In this document: positions 34,299 to 44,882 of the stretch, one piece after another
How the letters are laid out: each line of letters begins with the position of its first letter
Numbering within the stretch: position 1 is the stretch's first letter
Assembly: GCA_030848705.1 (NCBI GenBank)
Contig: CM061243.1
Span: forward strand, 637,501 to 701,500
DNA: 64,000 bases
From: Heracleum sosnowskyi
Lineage: Eukaryota; Streptophyta; Magnoliopsida; Apiales; Apiaceae
Reading direction: 5' to 3'
Program-made: the position numbers and the translations under genes
Notes under the pieces: generated by a model
What the model was told of the DNA's origin: nothing
Seen by the model: the letters and a program-made list of their open reading frames with translations, nothing else
The model's database searches: none

Positions 34299-35915
34299 GC
34301 ATTTATACCTCTGATCTTAGTTAGTGCAACTGAAATATTTGAACACTGAATTACATCTAGATAAATTGTATGAAAGTCAATTGTGATGCTTATTTGAGAA
34401 AAACATCAAAAGATTGTGTAGACTGGATTGCTCGGAGACCATGAAATTCTTTTTTAGCTTCAAGAATATTTGTATTTAGTCTGTTAACCGATCCGGAAAC
34501 AAAACGGTTAATTTTTTGACTCGTTTATTTGTTTTTCAACATGATAAAAGCTCGATTGGGAATTTGTCATTGATGAATTCCTTTTAAGTTAAATAGTTAA
34601 TGATATTTGATTTAAATTTATCAAAAACATTAAAAAATTACAATCATTCCAATTTAAATACATTTTTTATCTGATATAAATTATATCAACATAATTATGT
34701 TAATATAAGAATAACTATAACACACCATGCATTGTACGGATTATGTACTCGAAACATTAAAAAATTATAGTTGGTTGGTTAGTTTGTATTGTTTGATTTA
34801 ATTTCTTGAATAATTATTTTTAGTTATTGAGTCTAATTTAAAAATTAGAAATTATTTTCTAACTAAATTATCATTAGAAAAAACATAAAAAATCGATTCG
34901 GTTCATACACAAGCACAATTAAAAGATAAGAAAATAAAAGAACTTTTATCTGCTTCGAACGCAAACATAAATAAAATAAATAATTTATTTGTTATTTGTA
35001 CATATATTATTAAATAAAATCAAACTTTATTGAATTATTAAAAAGTTTCACTTCTACTATTGCCATCAAAGTTCACAAAAAAAGGCATAAACCATTAACT
35101 TTCCAAAACGCATAGACCAACCATCCAATGTTTAAATTTGTTTAAAACTACCATTAGATTCGGCAACCTAAACACGACTGTGAAAACTCGAACTAATGTC
35201 TACAAAAGAGAAAAGAGAAAATGATGATTTTCTTAAGATGATGAATATTGATTTGGTTTCTGTTAGGCCCAGTTTTACTTAAAACACATTGCAGATTATG
35301 TTTTTTTGTATTAATCTTGAGAATCTAAAACAATGATGTGGTCTGGCCATGCAACTAAAATAACCTTGAAATCCAAGAAACGTCCTCATTCTATCATTTT
35401 TGTAATTAATAATGTAACTAGCTTTATACCCGCGCAATGCACGGGATGTTTCAAAAATATTATGAATTGTTAATTTGAAATATTATTCTTTTTTATATTT
35501 GTGAAAACATTGCAAAATAATATTTGCAAACCTTGTTAAGTTAATGATACTTATTTTACTAACATCTCTTAATTATTTTAGTTTTTATTATATTTTTCGT
35601 GCGAAATTACATTTTCCCTAATTTTAAAATCATTAATCTATATTTTCTATATTTTTTCACTCAATAACTTTATTATACTCTATATAATTAATATCTGGTA
35701 TTTCATGAAAATTTTCAAAGTAATATTTAGAAATCATGTTCATTATTTTACTACAAAGTGTACAATTTAACAATATATATTTTTTATTGAATATAAAAAA
35801 ATAATTAAAAATAACACTGAAACGACCGATTTATCCTAACGACCAACCCATGACCACGCCACACCACATTAACTCCTTTAGTTCAATTATATATAAAGAT
35901 ATAATTAATTCCATA
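34299..35915 (+). repeat. Tandem duplication, second copy, left part
   Basis: Matches 31351-32967. It ends at ATA (35913-35915), the target duplication of the CACTA insertion; the remainder of the copy resumes at 56939. Confidence 0.92.
35417..35899 (-). mobile_element. 483-bp non-autonomous Helitron (second copy)
   Basis: Duplicate of 32469-32951 with the same length and termini. One hairpin base has changed (CCCGCGCAATGCACGGG on the + strand), leaving one mismatch in the stem. Confidence 0.85.
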
Positions 35916-36149
35916 CACTACAAGAAATTTGATCTTTATCTACCAATGTTAAATGTAGGTAAAACTAGTTTATTGGTAGATAAAGACTTTTATCTACAAA
36001 TATAATATTGATAGTGATTGGTAGGTAAAAGTTGGTGGAGAAAGACTCTTTACCTACATATTTATATATTGGTAGGTAAATATAATGTGGATCCCATGTA
36101 TAAACAAGTCAACAAATGACATGTACTTGACTTAGGTGACTAGGATGAT

Positions 36150-36305
36150 CCACATGGCAACTTCTAATTGGGTCGCATGGCATCATATAAATGGTCCACA
36201 TGTCAACTTCTAATTGGGCCACATGGCATCACATAAACAGTCCACATGGCAACTTCTAATTGGGTCACATGGTGTCACATAAATGGTCCACATGACATGT
36301 TACGT
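36150..36305 (+). repeat. 46-bp tandem repeat in CACTA left arm (~3.4 units)
   Basis: CCACATG[G/T]CAACTTCTAATT recurs at 36150, 36196 and 36242, with a partial unit at 36288, exactly 46 bases apart. Diverged fragments continue to about 36370. Confidence 0.88.
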
Positions 36306-37015
36306 TAAAACCACATGGAGCCTCATAAGTTGGCCCCATGGCACCACACAAGCAATCCACCTGGCAACTCAGGGACCATCCACATTGGTGTAATAAATAC
36401 TTTATAATCATAATTGTATTTTTTTTTTTTGCTTATAAAAATAGTAGAAACGCAAAACAATTGTATGAAATTCAGAATCGTATTATAAAATGAGATATTT
36501 ACATAAAAGAAGTCAACACAGTTTACAAAATTATAGTCAAAAAAACAAAAGGTAATCTACAATTTAACTTGAGAATGATAATAAATAAGGCTGCCAAATT
36601 TCTCATAGATCCAGTAAAAGCTTCACTCCTCCACGCCTTTCAAAATTTGATCATCATGCACTCCATTTGATCGTGCCTTTTCCATTTGATCAATGTTATG
36701 AATTTTTACTTGTCGTATCACATAATATGGATATCAATAGTTTCCTGTAAATATAACAAAAGGATGTTAACTACGTATCTTTGATTCTACATTATTAGTC
36801 TAAATTATGAGAAAAAGACATTTGAGATATGTAATTAACAAGTGTCACCACTTAGTACCTTATCTTCTTTGCAACGGGACAACAGTGATTACTTCTGTCT
36901 TGTCAAAATTTGATTTGCTACGATAGCAAAAAAAAAAAACTAATCAAAATCATAAAATATATCAGTAGCACAATGACTTCAAGTAATAATATGTAACTTA
37001 AAATATATAAGTATC
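36306..37015. other. CACTA left interior; possible captured exon on minus strand
   Basis: On the minus strand, 36744-36623 follows an AG acceptor (ATTTACAG/G) and reads VIRQVKIHNIDQMEKARSNG to a TGA. It looks like the last exon of a captured gene, but I cannot name the family. The rest is AT-rich. Confidence 0.35.
37011..37015. repeat. Left target duplication of the gypsy element
   Basis: GTATC, versus GCATC at 49151-49155: 4 of 5 bases match, as expected for an LTR-retrotransposon insertion with one later change. Confidence 0.7.
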
Positions 37016-37911
37016 TGTTATACTGAATTTTCGGCAATGGGCCCTGGACAGGTCCCTAAGTGATTTGGTCCTAAGGATTGGGCTATGATTTGGGAAGATT
37101 GATGTGGACTGGAATTAGGGCTCGCATCGTGAAGTTATGTTGAGCCCAAAATCCTTCTAAGTATGGTGGGCTCACTTCGTTAAAAAGAGTTTTGGGCTCT
37201 CTTCCTTATGAGTTCATTTTGATGAGCTCGCTTCGTTATTTATACCATAAGCTTATGGGCTCTCACCATTATGAAGTAATGGGCTCATGGTACTTGTCAG
37301 AAATAAGAATATTTGAACATAGGTGAGCTCGCACCACTTGAACTTTGAAAGGGTAATTTTCATATGTTTTATGCGATGCGAGCCTGGCCAGCTCGCATCG
37401 TGGGTGAAGCCCAATATATGGAAATTCCCATTTATGGAATGTAACTTGGTTGACACGGGACAGACCTGCAATCACGGGAAGAAATGCGGAGATGCCGCGA
37501 GATTGTAGGAAAACGTGTGACGACCGGACTATTTATGGGAACATGAAGAGGATTGATAATCCTTAGATTATTTATGGGAACATGAAGAGGATTGATAATC
37601 CTTGGGACTATTTATGGGAATATGAAGTGGATTGATAATCCTTGAACTATTTATGGGAACATAAATCCTGACTATTTTATGGGCTTGGGCTGAATGGGCT
37701 TATTCAATGACTTGTTCTCCAAGAACTACGTGAGGCTTGATCCCTATATAAAGGGGTACGTAGGCACCTTGTATGATACACAATTGACACTCGGCAAGAG
37801 CAAGAGAAAAAACCCATTCTCTATTCAATTTCTGAGGAGTCATCATACAAGTCCAGCCACAACTTTCCATAAACCTCCAACACACTGTTGTACGAAATTC
37901 TCCTAACAACA
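37016..37911 (+). repeat. 5' LTR of Ty3/gypsy Tat-lineage element (896 bp)
   Basis: Begins TGTTATACTG and ends CCTAACAACA; matches 48294-49150 with about nine substitutions plus one ~40-bp unit. It contains a 40-bp tandem unit (CTATTTATGGGAACATGAAG...) at about 37529-37670, three full copies here versus two in the 3' LTR. The TATATAAA promoter box is at 37745-37752. A perfect 10-bp stem CGATGCGAGC/GCTCGCATCG is at 37374-37400. Confidence 0.95.
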
Positions 37912-37931
37912 ATTGGCGCTAGAAGGAGGGG
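37912..37931 (+). other. Primer-binding site region of the gypsy element
   Basis: ATTGGCGCTAGAAGGAGG follows the 5' LTR directly. TTGGCGC-type sites are usual in plant gypsy elements. I do not assign the primer tRNA. Confidence 0.6.
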
Positions 37932-37962
37932 CCTCATTGAGCACTACATCTTAAGGAGAAGG

Positions 37963-40163
37963 ATGTCGAAGAACAACAAGAACGATGACAAGGGGATTGT
38001 GCACAAGAAGGATGCCACACCACAAGGAGCAAGGAAGGATCCACCACCCCACGGAGAGGGAGGACCAAGCAAAATCACCCCTGTCATGCCTCAAGTCGCA
38101 CCGGTCACACTAGATGGCCAGAAGATCCTAGGCTACCTCGAGGGGATCGAGCTCCAATTCAAAACTATGAACGCCCGGCTAGCTAAGGTCGAGCAGAACT
38201 CAATCAAGAATGCGAAGAGGAAGGCTCGAAGGCTCAAGGGCACTAGGGACAAGAAGGATAAAACCTCTAAAAAACTCATATACGAGTTCGACGAGGTAGC
38301 TGATGGGCTAAAGAAAACCGGAACTCTTGAGACAGATGAGATATCTCCAAGCCAGGAGGAGCGAGGCAGCCAGGCTCCGAGCGAGCCGCGGCATGAGCCA
38401 GCTTCGTCCGAGGCTCGATCCACTAGTGTTTTGGATCGAATTGGGAAGAAGCTAACTGAGCACGATCTAAGACTTAGATTGGAAAAATCTAAGGCACGGA
38501 AGGAGGCGCCAGAGAGGACTCCACCTAGAACAGAGCGAAGGGAGAGGACTCCGCCTAGAACAGAGCGAAGGGAGAGGACTCCACCTAGAACAGAACGAAG
38601 GGAGAGGACTCCGCCTAAAATAGAACGAAGGGAGAGGACTCCACTTAGAACAGAGAGAAGAGAGAGGACCCCGCCTCGAACTCATAGAAGGGAGCGAAGG
38701 GAGAGGACTTCCTCTCACCATGCTAGTGAAGAGGGGTCGGACGAGAGAATTGGAGACTAAGGGTTGGTGATCTGAGGCGCCTGCTGGTTCAGATGGAACA
38801 TGAGAAGAGAGCCCCACCCCCTGCTACGGCCCCATCCCCTTTTACTCCTGCAATAAGGATGTCCCCTCTGCCCCCGACATTTAGGAGTAACCTCGAGCTT
38901 GCCTTCAATGGAGATGCGGATCCTGCTGAATACTTGGCCCGTTTCAATACCGAGATGGAGGTCTACCAGGTTCCTGACCTAACTCGTTGTCGATTATTCG
39001 CCGCCTCGTTAAGGGGGAGTGCCCAACAGTGGTTTACTAAGCTAGGACCAGCTAGCATTAACACGTGGAGACAGTTGGGAGATCTATTTCTAAGTCAGTT
39101 TCAGTCCACTCTTCATTATGCCCCCCCGGTGGCTACCCTTGCAAACATTAAGCAGGGAGAAGCAGAGTCCCTGCAGGACTATTTCATGCGATTTAATGCT
39201 GAGGTTCCTAGAGTCCGAGGAGCAACAGAAGAAGCCCAAAAGAATTTCCTAATTGATGGATTGAGGGAGGGCTCTAAATTCTGGAAGACTCTACAGGCTA
39301 GGGAACCAAAAACTTTGGCCGAATTTTATGAACAAGCGGAGCCTCACAAAAGGGTAGAGAAATCTATGAGAGATCTAAGAAGCAGTGGCCGAAGGATGGA
39401 GAAGAGAGGGAGATCTTCTAGTCCAGAAGAAAGGAGAAAGACTTTCAGAAGGAGCCCTAGCCCAAAGAAGTTTAACAAGACCAAGGAAAATAAAGAGACT
39501 GGAAGGCCTTACACAACAAAATGGCAGAATCATACCCCTTTGGTGGCTTCCATTGATCATATATATGCCACTTACGCTGGGAAGGGGGTATTCAAGAAAG
39601 CCACCCCTCTGACGGAATATAGTAAAAGGGACACCTCTAAATACTGTGCTTACCATGAATCTACAGGACATCACACGACCGATTGCCGACAGTTGAAGGA
39701 TGAAATTGAGAGCCTGATTCGACAGGGAAAGCTAACGGAATGGGTCGTAAAGGAAGTACGGAAACATAAGTCTGAGTACCATCAGGTGCCCCCTCCACCT
39801 CCGATAGCAAAGGAGGATGACACAAAGAGGACTGCTAGGGAAGATAGCATTCACGTTATTATTGGAGGACCTCATGTGGGAGGAGATAGTAAGAAAGCCA
39901 TGGAGAGATATGCCCGAGAGGCAAAGGACCATCCTTTAACCAACGTTCATCGTCTTGAACAAAGGCATCCCCACCTGTTCACAAAAGAGAGGGATGACAT
40001 CATGTTTAGTGAAGAAGATGCTAAATGGGTGCACCACCCTCATGCTGATGCTCTTGTTGTGAGAATGAAAATCGGGTCCACCAATGTACATCGGGTATTG
40101 GTGGACAATGGGAGCGCTGTAAATGTTTTAATTACGACACATACAAAAGGCTTGGATTCTTAG
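37963..40163 (+). pseudogene. gag: gag with start of protease, frameshifted
   Basis: ATG at 37963 opens a 266-codon frame with a lysine-rich region and then tandem 10-residue units (TERRERTPPR; 30-bp repeats 38511-38700), ending at 38760. The next frame (38793-40163) carries the gag core (FNGDADPAEYLARFNTEMEV, LRGSAQQWFTKLGPASINTW), a zinc-knuckle-like CAYHESTGHHTTDC from codon 285, and the protease site VDNGSAVNVL. Upstream of 38793 its frame still reads GDLRRLLVQ, so the two were one gag broken by a frameshift near 38750. A second frameshift near 40125 cuts protease in its active-site strand. Confidence 0.88.
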
Positions 40164-43100
40164 ACAGAGAACTGGTCTCAAGTGGGAACCAACTTTACGG
40201 GTTCACAGGGGCTTCTGTAGGAATTCGAGGCACAATCCAGCTCCCAGTCAGTTTAGGGGACAACCCCCACGTGGCTACACAAATTGTCACTTTTATTGTG
40301 GTGGACCAGCCGTGTGCTTATAATGCCATCATTGGAAGGCCAATCCTGAAGGAGATGAAGGTAGTCACCTCTATCTATCACTTAACCATGAAATTTCCAA
40401 CCCCCACGGGCATTGGACGAGTGAAGGGTTGTCAATATGACTCAAGGGTATGCTACAACCAAGCAATAAAGGGGGCAGAGAAGTTAGATGTTCTACGAGA
40501 GGTGGCATACCTTAGAGAACAAGAGCCCGTAGAAGATGGAAAAGAGAAGAAAAGGAAGCGTGTGGACACTCTCATGTCAGATGTTTGTAACATGATATCT
40601 ATAGAGGATCTCCCGGAAGACTACTTTGAAAGTTTGGGAATTGAGGTGGAGCCTCGGCCCGGGGCCCTAATGATGGAACCCTCTCAACCTATAATAGCAT
40701 TGCAGGAAGGTATAGTAGAGGAGGCTAGCGATGATGAGGAGAGCCCAGAACAGATGGCCGCTAGGATGAATAAAGGCAAATGGGTGAAGAAGGAAACGTC
40801 AATCTTGATAAACCTACCAACCGGGGTCTCCCGAGAAGTCACTATCACAACAGAAGGGAACCTCCCACAGGAAGAACCAAAGGAACCCATCACCAATGGG
40901 GGTTATCCTAGCATCACTGAGATAGGAGAGCCTAGCAGGGATATAAGTTTCGATGAAGATTTGGACCCAAGAATGCCTCCCCTACCAGACGGAGCTGGAA
41001 CATCCGAGGATATCATTCCTATCTTGGTGGATCCAAATGACTCGGCTAAAGTTTTGAGAATTGGAGCAAATCTCGGCCCCAACATAAGGAATAGTCTCGT
41101 CTCATTCCTTAAGGAGAACTTGGATGTGTTTGCATGGTCTCACGCCGACATGATAGGGATTGACCCATAAGTGATGTGCCATAGGCTGAACTTGGATCCT
41201 AGCAAGAAGGGAATAAGGCAGAAGAGGAGACCTGTTAGTGGAGAGAGGGCGGAGGCCCTTAGAGAAGATGTGGACAGGTTAATGGAAGTCGGGCTCATCA
41301 AGGAGTCATTCTACCCGACTTGGTTGGCTAATCCTGTTTTGGTGAAGAAGCCAAATGGAAAATGGAGAACTTGTGTGGACTTCACCGACTTAAACAAAGC
41401 TTGTCCAAAAGATAGTTTCCCTCTTCCTCGTATCGATCAGCTCGTGGATGCTACGGCAGGACATGCATTGTTAAGCTTCATGGATGCCTACTCAGGCTAT
41501 AATCAAATTCCTATGTATGGGCCAGATCAAGAACACACTTCGTTCATCACTGATCGAGGCCTATACTGTTATATTGGGATGCCTTTCGGGCTAGTGAATG
41601 CGGGAGCAACTTATCAAAGATTGGTGAACAAGATGTTTAAAGATCACATCGGGGAGACAATGGAGGTGTATGTTGATGACATGCTTGTTAAATCAAAGGA
41701 GGCCAAGGATCACATCCGGCACTTGGCAGAAATGTTCACTATCTTGCGTATCTACAGAATGAAGCTCAATCCCCAGAAATGTGTGTTTGGGGTGGAGTCG
41801 GGAAAGTTTCTAGGATTTATTGTCAACCACCGGGGAATTGAGGCTAACCCGGCCAAGATCAAGGCTCTATTGGAGATGAAGTCACCTCGAAAGGTGAAAG
41901 ATGTGCAGAGTCTTACAGGGAGGATAGCGGCATTGAACAGATTTGTCTCCAAATCTTCTATCAAGTGCCATGACTTCTTTAAAGCCATTAAAAAGGTGGG
42001 CAAGAATTTGCAATGGACAGATGAATGTGAAGAGGCCTTTCAGAATATCAAGAAGCATCTGAGCACACCACCCTTATTGTCTAACCCACAACAGGGGGAG
42101 GTACTGGTGCTTTACTTGGCTGTGTCTGAATATGCAGTAAGTGCGGTGCTAGTCCGAGATGAAGGCGATGTTCAGCTCCCTATATACTATATGAGCAAAA
42201 GGCTAGTCGGTGCAGAAACTCGGTACTTGAACATGGAAAAACTGGTGTATGCTCTAATCCTCGCCTCAAGGAAGCTTCGTCCCTACTTCCAAGCTCATAA
42301 GATCGAGGTGAGAACAGCCTATCCTCTTAGGCAAGTGTTGCACAAACCAGAAACCTCAGGAAGAATGTTGAAATGGGCGGTCGAGCTAGGGCAGTTTGAT
42401 GTGGAGTATAAGCCTCGGGTCGTGATTAAAGGACAAGCTCTGGCAGATTTTGTGTTGGAATTCCCACCTCAAGTAGAAGAGGACTCTAGGGCCTTGCAAA
42501 TTTATCCAGAGGTGCCAATAGAAGAAAATCAGAATAGTGCCCCTTGGTGGATCTTATATGTTGATGGGGCATCTAATGGAGATGGAGCCGGAGCTGGATT
42601 CGAGTTAGTGAGCCCAGAAGGATGTAGGGTGAAGAGGGATGTTCACTTCACTTTCCATGCAACAAACAATGACGCTGAGTATGAGGCCTTGATCAACGGA
42701 TTCAAGTTGGCATTAGAGCTAAAGGTGGAAAACCTTAACGCTTTTAGTGACTCCATGATTGTAGTATACCAGATAAATGGGGGGTATCAGGCACGAGGGC
42801 CTAGAACGGAGTTGTATTTGCGTTGTGCAGAAAGGTTAATCAAGTTATTTAATGAAGTCAGCCTCGAGCTCATCCCTCGGGGCCAGAATGAGACGGCGGA
42901 CGAGCTTGCTAAGTTCGGGTCACGTCGTGAGACCACTCTGTTAGGGTCAACACCCTTGGAAATACAGAGGAGGCCTAACGTGCCAGAAGCATAGCTCATG
43001 GTTGTGGCAGAACAGGCTACATGGATGTCTCCACTCTTAGCTTATATCAAAGATGGTGTGTTACCCGATGACAAGAATGAAGCGCGGCGGATGCGATATA

Positions 43101-44257
43101 TGGCTGCAAGGTATGCAATATATGATGGAGACTTATATAGGAGAGGCTTCAATGTGCCCCTACTCAAGTGTGTTGATGGAGACGAGTGCAACTATATACT
43201 AAGGGAAGTTCATGAAGGTATCTGTGGTAATCACTCGGGGGGTAGCTCATTGGCACAAAAGATACTTCGTCAAGGATACTACTGGCCGTCTCTCAAGAAA
43301 GATGCTTTCGAGTTTGCTAGAGCTTGTGACAAGTGCCAAAGGTATGCAAATTTTCATAACAGCCCGGTGGCACCTTTAACTTCACTCATGAGTCCTTGGC
43401 CCTTTGCCATGTGGGGGATAGATTTGATTGGAGAACTGCCTAAGGCTAAAGGAAGTGTGAAGTATGTTGTGGTTGCGGTGGATTATTTCACTAAGTGGGC
43501 AGAGGCCGAGCCCTTAGCCACAATAACCGCAAAGAAGCTCATTGATTTTGTGTATCGGGCTATTGTTTGTCGATTTGGAGTACCCTACAAGTTGATCTCA
43601 GATAATGGTAAACAGTTTGACAGTAAGGAGATGAAAGAATTTTGTGATCGGTTAGGGATTTTGAAGAGTTTCAGTGCAGTGAGCCATCCACAGACGAATG
43701 GTCAGACTGAGGCAATCAACAAAATTTTGAAGCACACGTTGAAGGCAAAGCTAGAGGATGCTAAAGGAAATTGGCCAGAAGAGCTTCCACAAGTCTTATG
43801 GTCTTATAACACCACTCCCCGAACCACAACGGGTGAGACCCCATTCTCCTTGGTGTATGGATGTGAGGCTATGGTCCCGGTGGAAGTGGGAGCTGGATCT
43901 TTTAGGAGAGCTCATTATGACCCAGAGAATAGTGAGAAGAATCATCGTCTTTACTTAGACATGATTGAAGAAACACGGGTTGATTCCCAAGCAAGGCTGC
44001 TAACATATCACCAGAGAACTGCCAGGCATTATAACCGCAAGGTAAGAGCCCGACCTTTCCGGGTAGGGGACTTGGTTCTCCGTCGAGTCATGCCTAACAC
44101 CAAGGTAGTTAATCATGGAGTGTTTGGTGCAAATTGGGAAGGCCCATATCAGATCAAATCAGTTCTATGTGAGGGAACTTATCATCTCAATGACATACGA
44201 GGAAAGCTCATACCAAGGGCTTGGAATGCTGAGCACTTGAGGAGATATTATCAATAG
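40164..44257 (+). pseudogene. pol: pol (protease end, RT, two RNase H domains, integrase) with two stops
   Basis: One frame continues to 44257, broken by TAA at 41168-41170 and TAG at 42992-42994. The protease C-terminus is in AYNAIIGRPILKEM (after 40310). RT includes KWRTCVDFTDLNKACPKDSF, MPFGLVNAGATYQ and the YVDD site at 41669-41680. RNase H follows, with the tail LADFVLEF. A second RNase H (about 42545-42900; YVDGASNGDGAGAGF, NDAEYEALINGFKLAL) marks the Tat group. Integrase (42998 onward) has the zinc site (HEGICGNH, CDKCQ), DLIGELP, SDNGKQFD and HPQTNGQTEA, i.e. the D,D,E core. No restored frame is given. Confidence 0.92.
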
Positions 44258-44303
44258 TTTCTATCTATTTAAGACTTAGCATGCATTGATATTTATCCTA
44301 AGT

Positions 44304-44320
44304 CTCGGGGGGTAGTGTCA
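44304..44320 (+). other. Polypurine-tract-like sequence just after pol
   Basis: CTCGGGGGGTAGTGTCATATAGG closely resembles the true polypurine tract plus LTR start (GGGGGGTAGTTGTTATACTGG at 48284). It lies 46 bases past the pol stop. Confidence 0.55.
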
Positions 44321-44882
44321 TATAGGCACCTTCCCTTGACATACAATGTAATAAGTCTAGGTCTGTTATTTAAGAAGATGGAAATTTTATAAAAGTAAAG
44401 TTGACTGTGTTCATTAAGTAAATTTTACTTTTTTTTTTTTTTATCATTTATGCTTTTAGAAGAACATTGGATTGGGCCTCGGCCCATCAAAAAGAACTCT
44501 TGCGAGGCGAGCCCTCTCTAGAAACGAGCTCAAGAAAGTTGGGAAAATAAAAAACTTATCTAGAACCTCTATGCGAGGAGAACCTCTGTGCGAGGTGGAA
44601 CTCCGTGCGAGGTGAACCCCTGTGCGAAGTGGAACTAAATACGGTACGAAGAGGAACCTCGCGTGAACAGGCAAAGTAGTTCCGTGCGAAGTAAACCTGG
44701 TGGGAGTTGTAATTATAATGTAAAGAAAAGCAAAGACATACAGGAAAATATGCAAAATCAGGAACGAATACAAAATACTTGATAAAATGTTAAGTGTTAT
44801 GGGACCAAGATCATCAAATGTTTACAAATGGCGAGGCAAACGGGGTGCCCGCATCCCCAAAGAAAGATAATTAAAAAAAAAA
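44321..44882. other. Non-coding spacer of the gypsy element
   Basis: A T-rich run (about 44429-44443) precedes GCGAGG-containing imperfect repeats (44555-44660: TGTGCGAGGTGGAAC-like units). No gene on either strand. Confidence 0.6.

Noticed and set aside
36150..36305. Regular 46-bp repeats resembling a CRISPR array
   Set aside because: The units are contiguous without spacers and lie in a plant transposon; an ordinary minisatellite.
38133..38817. Minus-strand frames opposite gag
   Set aside because: They are shadows of the repetitive Arg-rich gag coding sequence.
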